A stretch of 64,000 bases of DNA, taken from Staphylococcus pseudintermedius. GTDB taxonomy: Bacteria > Bacillota > Bacilli > Staphylococcales > Staphylococcaceae. The notes under the pieces were generated by a model. The model did no database searches, was not told the DNA's origin, and saw only the letters and a list, made by a program, of their open reading frames with translations. Position 1 is the stretch's first letter. The number at the start of each line of letters is the position of its first letter. Location: the NCBI RefSeq assembly GCF_001792775.2, contig NZ_MLGE02000012.1, positions 1-64,000 of the forward strand, in the 5' to 3' direction. Shown in pieces: positions 29,774 through 39,336 of this stretch. The translations under genes were made by a program, and so were the position numbers.

Positions 29774-31764
29774 TGATGGACTTTCCATGGAATGAGCTTA
29801 TTGTAAAAGGTAACTGGATGATTACATTGGCTCAAATCAGTGCACCTTTCTTAGTTATCGGTGTCATTGCAGCCATTACTTACTTTAAGCTCTGGGGATA
29901 TTTATATAAGGAATGGTTCATGTCAGTCGACCACAAAAAAATCGGTTTGATGTACTTAATCTGTGCGGTATTAATGTTCGTACGTGGTGGTATTGATGCA
30001 ATTCTATTACGTATTCAATTAACAGTACCCGACAACCCATTCTTAGAGTCAAATCACTATAACGAAATTTTCTCAACGCACGGTGTCATCATGATTATTT
30101 TCATGGCAATGCCACTTGTAATCGGTCTAATGAACATCATTATCCCATTACAAATCGGTGCTCGTGACGTTGCTTTCCCAGTATTGAACAACATTAGCTT
30201 TTGGTTGTTCGTAGCGGGTATGCTTTTATTTAACCTTTCATTCATCGTGGGTGGTTCTCCAGCTGCAGGTTGGACAAACTATGCGCCGCTTGCCGGTGAA
30301 TTCAGTCCTGGACCTGGTGTCAACTATTATTTAATTGCCATTCAGATTTCAGGTATTGGTACTTTAGCAACGGGTGTGAACTTCTTCGTAACAATCATCC
30401 GTCTAAAATCACCAAGTATGACATTTATGCAAATGCCAATGTTCGTTGTGACAACATTTATCACAATGTTAATCATCATCTTGGCATTCCCAGTGTTAAC
30501 TGTAGCACTTGCATTAATGACTGCTGACAGAGTGTTTGATACTGCATTCTTCACAGTAGCTAATGGCGGTATGCCGATGTTATGGGCAAACTTCTTCTGG
30601 GTATGGGGGCACCCTGAAGTATACATCCTTGTCCTTCCAGCATTCGGTATTTATTCAGAAATTATTCCAACATTTGCACGTAAACGTTTATTTGGACACC
30701 AAAGTATGGTGTGGGCAACAGCTGGTATCGCATTCTTGAGTTTCTTAGTTTGGGTTCACCATTTCTATACAATGGGTAATGGTGCATTAGTTAACTCATT
30801 CTTCTCTATCACAACAATGTTGATCGCTGTGCCAACAGGTGTAAAAATCTTTAACTGGTTATTTACACTACACAAAGGACGTATTTCATTTGAATCGCCA
30901 ATGTTATTCTCATTAGCGTTTATTCCTAACTTTACAATTGGTGGGGTTACCGGGGTTATGCTTGCGATGGCATCCGCAGACTTCCAATACCACAACACAT
31001 ATTTCTTAGTGGCACACTTCCACTATACAATTGTTGCCGGTGTTGTATTTGCATGTTTCGCAGCTATGATTTTCTGGTATCCAAAAGCTATGGGTTACAA
31101 ATTGTTCGAAAAACCAAACAAATGGTTCTTCTGGATCTTCATGGTTGGTTTCAACGTGACATTCTTACCACAATTCATTTTAGGTCTTGATGGCATGCCA
31201 CGTCGTTTATACACTTACATGCCAGAAGATGGTTGGTTCGTATTAAACGTGATTTCTTCAATCGGTGCTGCAATGATGTCGATTGCGTTCTTAATCTTTG
31301 TAGGTAACATTGTATACAGTCACCTCAAAGCACCACGTGAAGCAACTGGTGATAACTGGAACGGTTTAGGTCGTGGTTTAGAGTGGTCTACTGCATCTGC
31401 AATTCCACCTAAATACAACTTTGCAATTACACCTGATTGGGATGATATTGATACATTTGTTGAAATGAAAAAACAAGGTAGACACTATCTTGACAATCAC
31501 AATTACAGCGACATTCACATGCCGAACGATACACACATCGGTTTCTGGATGGGTATCTTTTTCTTCATCGGTGGTTTCTTCTTAGTATTCGAAACATTAT
31601 TACCTGCGATTCTTGCATTAGCTGGTATCTTCGGTTTAATGATTTGGAGAAGTTTCCAACAAGATCATGGTTACCACATCCCTGCAAGTGAAGTAGCTGA
31701 AACTGAAGCGCGCTTGAGAAAAGCTCGCCAAAAAGAAAGGGAGGCTATGAATCATGAGTCATAA
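29773..31764 (+). CDS. qoxB: Quinol oxidase subunit I (haem-copper catalytic subunit)
   Basis: The catalytic subunit of the proton-pumping oxidase. It is 663 residues with about 14 hydrophobic helices. The CuB/haem ligands are visible in [18 protein letters not shown] (His and the cross-linked Tyr), in [10 protein letters not shown] (His-His), and in [13 protein letters not shown] (haem ligand histidines). Full length. It overlaps qoxC by 11 nt. ATG 29773 overlaps the qoxA stop; a second ATG follows immediately at 29776. Confidence 0.97.
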   Translation: MMDFPWNELIVKGNWMITLAQISAPFLVIGVIAAITYFKLWGYLYKEWFMSVDHKKIGLMYLICAVLMFVRGGIDAILLRIQLTVPDNPFLESNHYNEIFSTHGVIMIIFMAMPLVIGLMNIIIPLQIGARDVAFPVLNNISFWLFVAGMLLFNLSFIVGGSPAAGWTNYAPLAGEFSPGPGVNYYLIAIQISGIGTLATGVNFFVTIIRLKSPSMTFMQMPMFVVTTFITMLIIILAFPVLTVALALMTADRVFDTAFFTVANGGMPMLWANFFWVWGHPEVYILVLPAFGIYSEIIPTFARKRLFGHQSMVWATAGIAFLSFLVWVHHFYTMGNGALVNSFFSITTMLIAVPTGVKIFNWLFTLHKGRISFESPMLFSLAFIPNFTIGGVTGVMLAMASADFQYHNTYFLVAHFHYTIVAGVVFACFAAMIFWYPKAMGYKLFEKPNKWFFWIFMVGFNVTFLPQFILGLDGMPRRLYTYMPEDGWFVLNVISSIGAAMMSIAFLIFVGNIVYSHLKAPREATGDNWNGLGRGLEWSTASAIPPKYNFAITPDWDDIDTFVEMKKQGRHYLDNHNYSDIHMPNDTHIGFWMGIFFFIGGFFLVFETLLPAILALAGIFGLMIWRSFQQDHGYHIPASEVAETEARLRKARQKEREAMNHES

Positions 31765-32362
31765 AAATGTGAATACTATTGATGCTCGTACACATGAAGG
31801 CGATTTAAATAAACTCGGTTTCTGGATCTTCCTTACAGCTGAATTCGCACTTTTTGGTACACTTTTCGCAACATTGTTAACGCTCCAACATGGTGGTAGC
31901 TACGGTGGTATGTTAACAACTGATTTGTTTGAATTACCACTTGTTTTAATCATGACATTCCTACTTTTAGCAAGTTCTTACACTTGTGGTATTGCAATAT
32001 ACTACATGCGTAAAGAGAACAAGCAATTGTTATTAATTTGGATGATTATTACAATTATTTTAGGTATTGGATTCGTTGGCTTTGAGATTTTCGAATTTAG
32101 TCACTATGTGCATGAAGGTGCTACACCACAACTTGCATCTTATTGGTCAAGTTTCTTCATCCTTTTAGGAACGCACGGTGCCCACGTGACAGTTGGTATC
32201 TTCTGGATTATTTGTTTATTAATCCAAGTTGCCACTCGCGGACTTACAAAATATAATGCACCAAAATTATTCATTGTAAGTTTATACTGGCACTTCTTAG
32301 ACGTTGTGTGGATCTTCATCTTCACTGCAGTGTATATGATAGGGATGGTGTATAGCGGATGA
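31754..32362 (+). CDS. qoxC: Quinol oxidase subunit III
   Basis: A 202-residue membrane subunit with five hydrophobic helices and the COX3 core features, including a conserved glutamate in [14 protein letters not shown] and [11 protein letters not shown]. It overlaps qoxB by 11 nt and qoxD by 4 nt. Confidence 0.95.
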   Translation: MSHKNVNTIDARTHEGDLNKLGFWIFLTAEFALFGTLFATLLTLQHGGSYGGMLTTDLFELPLVLIMTFLLLASSYTCGIAIYYMRKENKQLLLIWMIITIILGIGFVGFEIFEFSHYVHEGATPQLASYWSSFFILLGTHGAHVTVGIFWIICLLIQVATRGLTKYNAPKLFIVSLYWHFLDVVWIFIFTAVYMIGMVYSG

Positions 32363-32649
32363 ATACAATTGTAAAACATACAATAGGCTTTATCGCCTCA
32401 ATCATTTTAACTTTACTCGCTGTTTTCGTGACTCTATATACATCATTGTCATTCCAAGCAAAAGTAACAATTATTTTCGGTTTTGCATTCATCCAAGCGT
32501 TTTTACAGCTCTTAATGTTCATGCACTTAACTGAAGGTAAAGATGGTCGTGTTCAACTTGCAAAAGTTATCTTCGCGATTATCATTACATTGATCACAGT
32601 TATCGGAACATACTGGGTAATGCAAGGCGGACATGGTTCACATATTTAA
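32359..32649 (+). CDS. qoxD: Quinol oxidase subunit IV
   Basis: A 96-residue protein with three hydrophobic helices, the small subunit that helps assemble the oxidase. It shows [20 protein letters not shown], characteristic of QoxD/CyoD. It is the last gene of the operon, translationally coupled to qoxC, with a strong terminator 10 nt after the stop. Confidence 0.95.
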   Translation: MNTIVKHTIGFIASIILTLLAVFVTLYTSLSFQAKVTIIFGFAFIQAFLQLLMFMHLTEGKDGRVQLAKVIFAIIITLITVIGTYWVMQGGHGSHI

Positions 32650-32659
32650 TCCATGACGC

Positions 32660-32695
32660 AAAAAGCACTAACACATCGCGTGTTAGTGCTTTTTT
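32660..32695 (+). terminator. Terminator of qoxABCD
   Basis: AAAAGCACTAACAC pairs perfectly with GTGTTAGTGCTTTT around ATCGC and is followed by T-run. Confidence 0.92.
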
Positions 32696-32829
32696 ATACC
32701 TATTTTAGTATGACACTTCTATTGCACTCCCCCTTTGTGGTATTGTCACATCTTTTTTCCTAAAACAATTTTAACAAGTTGAAGCGAACGTACACAGCCA
32801 TTACTATAGATAAAAAAGGAGGTTTTACT

Positions 32830-33735
32830 ATGCCCATTCCAATCATTATTGATACAGACCCTGGCATTGATGATGCAGCTGCCATCAGTTTGGCACTTCA
32901 TCATCCACAACTTGACGTACAACTGATATCAACCGTACATGGTAACGTGCCACTCCAGCGCACAACGAGAAATGCCCAACAATTGATTGAACACTTTCAT
33001 GCCCATGTACCTGTTGCATCAGGTGCAGCATCACCACTCGTTCAAAAGGCCGTCCACGCCCCTCATGTTCATGGTGAAAGCGGTATGGCGGGTTACACAT
33101 TTGACGAACCGACTACCTCTCTCATGTCAAAGAATAGTGTAGAAGCGATGAAAGACCTACTTCTCCAATCGACGACACCGATAACATTAGTGCCAATTGG
33201 ACCACTCACAAACATCGCATTACTTTTAAAAATGTATCCAGAAGTTCATACATATATACATCAGATCGTGCTTATGGGTGGTAGTGTCGGTAATGGCAAT
33301 GTAAGTGTTGCGGCAGAATTTAACGTCTATGCCGACCCTGAAGCTGCACATATTGTCTTCAACTCAAACTTACCTATCGTGATGGCTGGTTTGGATATTG
33401 CGCGTGCATCTAACCTACCTCATGCATTATTGCCAAAGATTAAGGAAATGAATCACACCGGTCACATGTTGTATCATCTCTTCCAACATTATCGTGGTGA
33501 ATCATTTTTAGATGGGTTAAACGTTTATGACGCTTATACAATAATGTATTTATGCTATCCTGAGTTATTTACAGTTCGCCCAGCTAAAGTAGACGTGGAG
33601 TTAAGTGGTAGCCATGCACGTGGCGCAACATTTGTTGACTTTAATGTGACAGACAGTTCAACACACGTGCTCATGGATATTCAAGCAGAAGCCTTTCAAA
33701 CTGCTTTCCTTGATATGTTGAAATATTGCCCTTAA
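32830..33735 (+). CDS. Ribonucleoside hydrolase (inosine-uridine hydrolase family)
   Basis: A 301-residue nucleoside hydrolase that splits ribonucleosides into base and ribose for salvage. The calcium-binding aspartate cluster IIDTDPGIDDAAAI opens the protein. VPIGPLTNIALLL, the substrate loop MGGSVGNGNVS and EFNVYADPEAAHIVF are family hallmarks, as is the late aspartate in GLDVYDAY-like GLNVYDAYTIMY. I start at 32830, where AAAGGAGG lies upstream; the in-frame extension to 32779 has none. Specificity (RihA, RihB or RihC type) cannot be set by eye. It is monocistronic and begins the stretch that differs from S. aureus between qoxD and lcpB. Confidence 0.9.
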   Translation: MPIPIIIDTDPGIDDAAAISLALHHPQLDVQLISTVHGNVPLQRTTRNAQQLIEHFHAHVPVASGAASPLVQKAVHAPHVHGESGMAGYTFDEPTTSLMSKNSVEAMKDLLLQSTTPITLVPIGPLTNIALLLKMYPEVHTYIHQIVLMGGSVGNGNVSVAAEFNVYADPEAAHIVFNSNLPIVMAGLDIARASNLPHALLPKIKEMNHTGHMLYHLFQHYRGESFLDGLNVYDAYTIMYLCYPELFTVRPAKVDVELSGSHARGATFVDFNVTDSSTHVLMDIQAEAFQTAFLDMLKYCP

Positions 33736-33871
33736 AATCGTTAAGCAAAAAGGAGTTTACTTTTCAATGTCCTCTGCTAATTCTATATGTACTGCCTTGC
33801 TACGTATGGACACATCCCCATTTTCACATGTACAGACACACCCATCAACAGTTCTACCTTATCTCAAAAAA

Positions 33872-33908
33872 ACAGAGCGAGGTCATTCAATTTACCTTGC
33901 TCTGTCTT
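33872..33908. terminator. Hairpin after the nucleoside hydrolase
   Basis: ACAGAGCGAGGT pairs with ACCTTGCTCTGT (one G-U). The A-run on the left makes it a good terminator on the minus strand; on the plus strand the tail is only CTTCTTAT. Confidence 0.6.
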
Positions 33909-34021
33909 CTTATAGTTAAAATAAATTAAAAAGAGATGCTACTTTTTATAAGGTTACTTGAGTCGATGATATGACGTTGCTCTCTTTCCTTGCCTTTGTT
34001 CATGCAAAATTACCGAACGAA

Positions 34022-34135
34022 CGAAACTCCCGAGGGATCAGCTGAACCGGAAAATCCACCAACGCTTCAACAAATGTAACAGTATAATCAAAGCGTTGGT
34101 TAGTTGTAGGTTCAGCCCCTGGGAAACGCGAGTCC
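34022..34135. repeat. Nested inverted repeat, possible small MITE-like element
   Basis: Two concentric stems are visible: GCTGAACC with GGTTCAGC, and ACCAACGCTT with AAGCGTTGGT. The outer arms are CGAAACTCCCGAGGGAT on the left and TGGGAAACGCGAGTCC on the right. A near copy of the left arm (16 of 17) lies inverted at 10200-10216, and a near copy of the right arm lies at 56508-56522. This suggests a dispersed repeat family. Confidence 0.5.
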
Positions 34136-34136
34136 A

Positions 34137-34214
34137 AGACGGCAATCGTATGCAAGCGACATGTTCAAAAAGGAAAGACGGCAATCGCATACAAGTGACA
34201 TGTTCTTAAAGGAA
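34137..34214. repeat. Two-copy 39-bp tandem repeat
   Basis: Units at 34137-34175 and 34176-34214 share AGACGGCAATCG, CAAG, GACATGTTC and AAAGGAA, with about five differences. The repeat directly follows the nested inverted repeat and lies downstream of the PepSY lipoprotein gene. It has no coding potential. Confidence 0.7.
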
Positions 34215-34249
34215 AGAGTGTAAGTTCAGCAAAATATTAAGACGTCACA

Positions 34250-34885
34250 TTAATCATTTTCTTGTTGTAACACTTTACCAGATTTGGCATCGAGTACTAA
34301 TTCTTGTTCACCATTATCTGTCATCAATTCAATGTTGTAAACAAATTGACCGTCATCGTTATCTAATGACCATTTTTTCAAGTCACCTTTTTGTTGTTCT
34401 TGTGCTTTTTTCACTGCTTCTTTAAAATCAATGGCATCTCCGTAATTAATTGTTTTGTCGTTATCGTTGTCCATTTCTTTTTCTTTGTTTGTATTTAGCA
34501 CTTTATTATCTTTGTCAGATACTTTGACTTCTGCTTCTTCATTATTGCTTCTTAAATCAATGTCATAAACCCATTGACCATTTTCTTTTTTATATTCCAC
34601 TTGTTTCACGTCACCATCAAATGAAGATTTTGCTGTTTTAATGGCATCTTCAGGTGTTGTTTTTACGTCTTTAACATCAATCGTCTGTGTTTTAGTGTGT
34701 TGATTTGTGTTTTGATCATCATTGTCATCACGATCATTGTCGTGGCTATTTTGATTGTTATCAGTAGTCTGTTCCGTTTTTGTGTCGTTATCTGCGTTGT
34801 TCGTATTTTTTTGATCATCATCGTTACCACAAGCTGCTAGGACGATTCCTGATGCTAATAATAAAGATATGATTTTAAACTTCAT
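34250..34885 (-). CDS. PepSY-domain lipoprotein with Asn/Asp-rich linker
   Basis: A 211-residue lipoprotein. The signal ends in the lipobox VLAAC with Cys19 as the lipidated residue. A low-complexity linker rich in Asn, Asp, Gln and Thr spans about residues 20-72. Two PepSY-like units follow: TTPEDAIKTAKSSFDGDVKQ and its partner strand region, and then DFKEAVKKAQEQQKGDLKKW with ELVLDAKSGKVL at the end. PepSY domains often inhibit proteases or act at the cell surface. The gene is monocistronic, and a modest promoter region lies between it and the polysaccharide cluster. The target is unknown. Confidence 0.82.
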   Translation of the reverse strand: MKFKIISLLLASGIVLAACGNDDDQKNTNNADNDTKTEQTTDNNQNSHDNDRDDNDDQNTNQHTKTQTIDVKDVKTTPEDAIKTAKSSFDGDVKQVEYKKENGQWVYDIDLRSNNEEAEVKVSDKDNKVLNTNKEKEMDNDNDKTINYGDAIDFKEAVKKAQEQQKGDLKKWSLDNDDGQFVYNIELMTDNGEQELVLDAKSGKVLQQEND

Positions 34886-34994
34886 ATTTAAAAACCTCCA
34901 ATATTAGTATTTATAATTGATATACCCAATTGAATGGATTTTAAGACATATTCATATCACATAAATCTCAATATCGGATAAAAGTTTGAGCTGT

Positions 34995-36326
34995 TTATTT
35001 CATTTGAGGCTGTATTTTCCCTATAAATGAAACGTTATCATCAAGTGTATTGTACACATTTAATAATTTTTGTTTTTCATTTTGCCAATTATAAATCATT
35101 TTCGCACGTCTCGTATTCGCACGGTAACGGTCATACAATTCAGGATGTTGTAATAAATGATTCACAGCAGCCGCAATATTTTGACTACTATGCGTATCTG
35201 TAGCGATTCCAACTTCATTTTCTTCTACGACACGTTTGATTTCAGGGAAGTCACAAGCAATGACCGGAACATGTGCCATGATATATTCAAACAATTTATT
35301 AGAACTCGCAGAATAATGATTAAAGCACACATTTTGCAGAACTTGGAAACCAACAAATGCTTCTCTAGTAATTTGCGGTAGCTTTTCAAATGGTACTTTA
35401 TCTAAAAAGAAAATTCGATCTCGCTCTTCAGACTGTTGGGCCTGTGCTTTAAGTGTTTCTGTTAATTTGCCACCGCCCACAAACACGAGAACCCCTTCTT
35501 GAATCATCGGCATGGCTTCAATAAGTTTCTCCAGACCACGACCTTGTTGTAAGCCACCTTGATAGAGCAATATTTTTTCATTTTGATTGAGACCCAATTT
35601 TTCGTGCAAGTTGTAATAAGGTTGTTGTTCAATATCGTATAAAACAGAATAATTATATAATGGTTGCGGATAAAAGCCATAAAGGCACTCGTTATGTTGG
35701 GCGCGTGTATGATTTTCCACCATCATCGTATCAACAAATTGCAGTAAAAAACGTTCTATTTTCTTAATACGTTCAGGATTATACCCTGTCCGATCAGTTT
35801 GTACCTCGTGACTATCATACACTAATGGCTTAGGGTGGAGGCGCAATTTTGAACATACAATGCCTTGAGGTAAAGTGTTTAAATCATTCGAATGATAGAT
35901 ATCTGCTTTTTGCTGATACCCTTTAATAATCATACGTGCAATAATCGCACCATTCACGACCCATTTTCGTAATTTTTTTACTTTGAGTATCACCATTCCA
36001 GCAAGCAACATCGCTAAGTAACCGAGCATCAACTTTAAATTAATAAAAAATAATCCCGCTGCTATCGTAAATGAGACACCCCCGATTATAATTAAAAATC
36101 GCTTTCCATAATCAGCGTAGACTTGGATTAACATAGGATAGCGTTTGACACGATGCACTCGAAAATGAGGTTCTCGTTGTTCAAATGCTTCAATATCGGT
36201 GTTTTTCGGATCATTGATAGCAATTAAATCTACATCATATCCATCTTCGGCCAATGCTGTACACTCTCGATTGACCCGCGCATCATTGGTGAAATGGTTC
36301 CACACGAACATCGCTACTTTTTTCAC
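34995..36326 (-). CDS. GT4-type glycosyltransferase with internal membrane hairpin
   Basis: A 443-residue GT-B glycosyltransferase. The N-terminal acceptor-binding half begins VAMFVWNHFTNDARVNRE. Two hydrophobic segments (about residues 76-95 and 97-115) interrupt that half and probably hold the enzyme in the membrane. The C-terminal half has the donor-binding pattern LLYQGGLQQGRGLEKLIEAM and the EX7E-like HYSASSNKLFEYIMAHVPVIA. It is the last gene of the minus-strand polysaccharide cluster. Sugar donor and acceptor are unknown. Confidence 0.85.
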   Translation of the reverse strand: MKKVAMFVWNHFTNDARVNRECTALAEDGYDVDLIAINDPKNTDIEAFEQREPHFRVHRVKRYPMLIQVYADYGKRFLIIIGGVSFTIAAGLFFINLKLMLGYLAMLLAGMVILKVKKLRKWVVNGAIIARMIIKGYQQKADIYHSNDLNTLPQGIVCSKLRLHPKPLVYDSHEVQTDRTGYNPERIKKIERFLLQFVDTMMVENHTRAQHNECLYGFYPQPLYNYSVLYDIEQQPYYNLHEKLGLNQNEKILLYQGGLQQGRGLEKLIEAMPMIQEGVLVFVGGGKLTETLKAQAQQSEERDRIFFLDKVPFEKLPQITREAFVGFQVLQNVCFNHYSASSNKLFEYIMAHVPVIACDFPEIKRVVEENEVGIATDTHSSQNIAAAVNHLLQHPELYDRYRANTRRAKMIYNWQNEKQKLLNVYNTLDDNVSFIGKIQPQMK

Positions 36327-36373
36327 TTCAGTATCTCCTCTTTATTATGGTTTTCCAGTCAAAAATATACTTA

Positions 36374-37189
36374 CTAATAAATATTCAATTGTCTTTTCAT
36401 AAATAAATTGACTAATTCCAAAGTTTTATCTTTAGGTAATGGATTATGTCCGGATTTCTTGTCATTATATAAAAGAAAGTTAATTTTAGAACTATCCAGT
36501 TGATATTTATCTAACATTCGGATAAAAGGAATTATATGATTTTCCATATCTTCATCACTTAAACGGTTTTGAACATAGAGTATTTCAGGTACACGATTAC
36601 ATTTTTTCATAAGGCTTGTGGAAGAGACGCGATTTGCATACATTTTATTAACCGCTTCAAATTCCATATCTTCAAAAACAACTTGATATGCATCCACTAC
36701 ATTCTTTTTCCTATATCGATGTACATAGGTTTGTGGATTGTTTACTATAGCACGTGAATGATTGTGAAGCGTGGCTAACAAAATAGATACAAATCCACCG
36801 CCTGAGCTCCCATAATACGTCACTTGATTATCCTCGACATTTAAAAGTTGACTCACTTTTTGACTAATTCGTGCGTAATCATTAACGTAGTGCCGCTCTT
36901 TGGTTCCTAACCCCCATCCTAAATTGACTTCACTGTCATGTATTGTGCGATCATCAATAAACAGACAATTTGCATCAAAATCATCTCTCCAACTGTTTCT
37001 TAAAAATACAGGCGGTTGAGATTTTTTGATATTAATCGCACCATTTGTATGAACAAGAAGACGCTGATTATTCGGTTTTATATTTATGAAAATGTAAAAG
37101 TCTATTTCGTCTACGATGAGTTTAACTTTTTGATTATTTGCTTTTAACAAATCCTCTTTAGTCATTGTGTCAAAATCTAATTTAATCAT
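36374..37189 (-). CDS. Alpha/beta-hydrolase-like protein of the polysaccharide cluster
   Basis: A 271-residue protein with a nucleophile-elbow-like motif YYGSSGGGFVSILLA near residue 125 and a late GHNP that could supply a catalytic histidine. The fold looks like an alpha/beta hydrolase with an unusual N-terminal beta-rich part. Related proteins occur in wall-polysaccharide and capsule loci (XcbB/CpsF and accessory-Sec Asp2-like proteins come to mind, as analogy only). No signal peptide is visible, so it is probably cytosolic. It may act as a deacylase, acyltransferase or esterase on the polymer. I do not assign a reaction. It sits 19 nt after the ABC ATPase gene, in the operon. Confidence 0.6.
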   Translation of the reverse strand: MIKLDFDTMTKEDLLKANNQKVKLIVDEIDFYIFINIKPNNQRLLVHTNGAINIKKSQPPVFLRNSWRDDFDANCLFIDDRTIHDSEVNLGWGLGTKERHYVNDYARISQKVSQLLNVEDNQVTYYGSSGGGFVSILLATLHNHSRAIVNNPQTYVHRYRKKNVVDAYQVVFEDMEFEAVNKMYANRVSSTSLMKKCNRVPEILYVQNRLSDEDMENHIIPFIRMLDKYQLDSSKINFLLYNDKKSGHNPLPKDKTLELVNLFMKRQLNIY

Positions 37190-37208
37190 TGAGAATACCT
37201 ACCATTTT

Positions 37209-38138
37209 CTATCCAAATAATTGAAAATACATTGCTACGAACCAACCTATCAAAGTGACACCAATCAATCCATGTGTCATTAGCGATACATCATTTTTTT
37301 GAGAAATAGTCACTTCGTCAAGATGACCCACTTGCTGTTGCTGTAATTTCTTTTTCTTGTATTCGACTTGTTCTGACTTAGGCATATGTTTAATTTTTTG
37401 AACTAATGCATTATAACGTTTGATCACAACATTGACATCATCATATACGACCATTTGACCGTAATGAATCCAAAGTGCTTTATCACACATCTTTCTAATT
37501 TGACTTGCAGAATGAGAAACAAAAAAGATTGTTTTTCCTTGCTTTTGAAATGCTTTCATTCTATCAATACACTTATTCGAAAACGTTTCATCACCGACAG
37601 ATAATGCCTCATCGACAATTAAAATATCAGGATCGGTATGAATTGCAATAGAAAAACCTAATCTCGACTTCATCCCACTTGAATATGATTTAAGCGGTTG
37701 GTAAATGAATTCATCCAGTTCACTAAATTTAACTATTTCATCAAATTTGTCATTGATTTCTTTAGTAGACATCCCATGCATCATACATTTGTAGCGAATA
37801 TTTTCTTCACCCGTAAAAGATGGGTTGAGTCCCGCACCAATTGCAATTAATGACGGTTTTCCATCTGTGTTTACTTTTCCATATGTTGGCATCACCACTT
37901 GTCCTAATATATTTGAGAGTGTCGACTTCCCAGAACCATTTAATCCAATAATCCCAACTGACGTACCTCGTTCCACTTTGAAGCTCACATCTTTCAATGC
38001 ATAATAAGGTTTAAATTGATATGATTTTCCAAAAGTGAATAAAGAGAGTAATTTGTCTTTACGACTACGATTCAGATCATAAATTTTAGTGACATTTTCA
38101 CATATCACATTATATTGTACTTCTGGCATACTATTCAC
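37209..38138 (-). CDS. TagH-like ABC exporter ATPase with C-terminal membrane helix
   Basis: A 309-residue ATPase for polysaccharide export. The nucleotide-binding domain has Walker A GLNGSGKST, signature SYSSGMKSRLGF and Walker B DILIVDEALSVGDE, the last being characteristic of the TagH/RfbE group. After a basic coiled region a single hydrophobic helix (LIGVTLIGWFVAMYFQLFG) ends the protein. B. subtilis TagH also has a C-terminal membrane helix. It would pair with the permease encoded two genes upstream. It is distinct by position from the main wall teichoic acid tarGH locus, so it is likely a paralogue. It overlaps the upstream GT4 gene by 4 nt. Confidence 0.87.
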   Translation of the reverse strand: MNSMPEVQYNVICENVTKIYDLNRSRKDKLLSLFTFGKSYQFKPYYALKDVSFKVERGTSVGIIGLNGSGKSTLSNILGQVVMPTYGKVNTDGKPSLIAIGAGLNPSFTGEENIRYKCMMHGMSTKEINDKFDEIVKFSELDEFIYQPLKSYSSGMKSRLGFSIAIHTDPDILIVDEALSVGDETFSNKCIDRMKAFQKQGKTIFFVSHSASQIRKMCDKALWIHYGQMVVYDDVNVVIKRYNALVQKIKHMPKSEQVEYKKKKLQQQQVGHLDEVTISQKNDVSLMTHGLIGVTLIGWFVAMYFQLFG

Positions 38139-39325
38139 TCCTTAAGGAACCTGATTAATGCTTTAATATTCGTTTCCCAGTTTAAAAATTGATTACGATA
38201 GCGTCTGACATTAACTAACTGAGATTCAAAGTGTGAAGGGTTGTCTCGATAGGCTATAATTTTTTCTAATAATATTTGGGGTGTCGCTTTCTTTTCTGCA
38301 AAACCAATTCGGAAAGCATTAATATCTTCTGCCATTTTGCCACCTATGTTCGTGACAGGGAGCGTATTGACTCCTATCGCATCTACAATTTTTCCAGGTA
38401 AAACATTTAAAAACGTATCATTTTCATTTAAAATCGACAAAGCAACATGGTGTCTAGATATTTCTTGAAGACATCGTTCTCGACTCATCGCATGTTTAAG
38501 CGTAACAAATTCTAAATGTTGAACCGCTTCTCTGAACTTCGGTGCTTTCACACCATAAACAATAGCGGTAACGTTAATTTTATAATCATTAAGTAAACTG
38601 AACAATTCAATTAAATGATCAACATCTTGCGCATAACCGATATTACCAGTATATATCACCCGAAAGTCTTCATATTTCTCCTCTGTAAAACGTTCTTCTT
38701 GACTGACTGAGTTAGGTATAAATTGTATAGGAACCGCCTTATCCAACATTTGATGGATATGCTCACGAAAGCCCTCATTATTTATGACAATCTTATCTGC
38801 ACGGTTATACATAATCTTTTCTAATCGTTTGAGCAATGGCCAAGTTAATTTGAGATTGATCCCTTTTATACTATTCACACTATCTGGCCATAAATCTCTG
38901 ACTTCCAAAATATAATCCGGTCTCTTTGCTTTTTTCATAAACAAAGTTGCCCACGCAATAAAAATATTAGGACTTGTTACATAAATATAGTCAAAATCAT
39001 TTTTGTGCTTAAAAATAAAATATCTAACCCTCAAATATTGCTCTATATAATAAAATAGCCTTGCAATGAGATTTTTATTTTGCTTTTCACACAACATCTT
39101 CATGCGAATAATTCTGTTATTTTCATACTGATTAATGACGTCATCATCGAAATAACTGTCATCTTGAAACAATTCATGATTGGGATATGAAGGTTGCGTT
39201 GTTAATACATGTGTCATCACACTTTCTTTTGTGAAATGCTTAAATAACATTTTCATACGATTTGCTGCTGAACCTAATTCGGGATAAAAATTTTGTGTGA
39301 TGATTAAGAGTTTTTTAGATTTCAT
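38135..39325 (-). CDS. GT4-family glycosyltransferase
   Basis: A 396-residue GT-B glycosyltransferase. The N-terminus reads LLIITQNFYPELGSAANRM, the usual acceptor-side opening of WbuB-like GT4 enzymes. A conserved region EVRDLWPDSV lies near residue 140. The donor-binding half carries RVIYTGNIGYAQDVDHLIE and GKIVDAIGVNTLPV. No transmembrane segment is evident. It is coupled to the ATPase gene (4-nt overlap) and lies 12 nt after the permease gene. Probable role: adding a sugar to the growing lipid-linked polymer at the membrane face. Confidence 0.88.
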   Translation of the reverse strand: MKSKKLLIITQNFYPELGSAANRMKMLFKHFTKESVMTHVLTTQPSYPNHELFQDDSYFDDDVINQYENNRIIRMKMLCEKQNKNLIARLFYYIEQYLRVRYFIFKHKNDFDYIYVTSPNIFIAWATLFMKKAKRPDYILEVRDLWPDSVNSIKGINLKLTWPLLKRLEKIMYNRADKIVINNEGFREHIHQMLDKAVPIQFIPNSVSQEERFTEEKYEDFRVIYTGNIGYAQDVDHLIELFSLLNDYKINVTAIVYGVKAPKFREAVQHLEFVTLKHAMSRERCLQEISRHHVALSILNENDTFLNVLPGKIVDAIGVNTLPVTNIGGKMAEDINAFRIGFAEKKATPQILLEKIIAYRDNPSHFESQLVNVRRYRNQFLNWETNIKALIRFLKE

Positions 39326-39336
39326 ATTTTAAACCC

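Noticed and set aside
34137-34214. Start of a CRISPR array
   Set aside because: There are only two units, directly adjacent, with no spacer between them.
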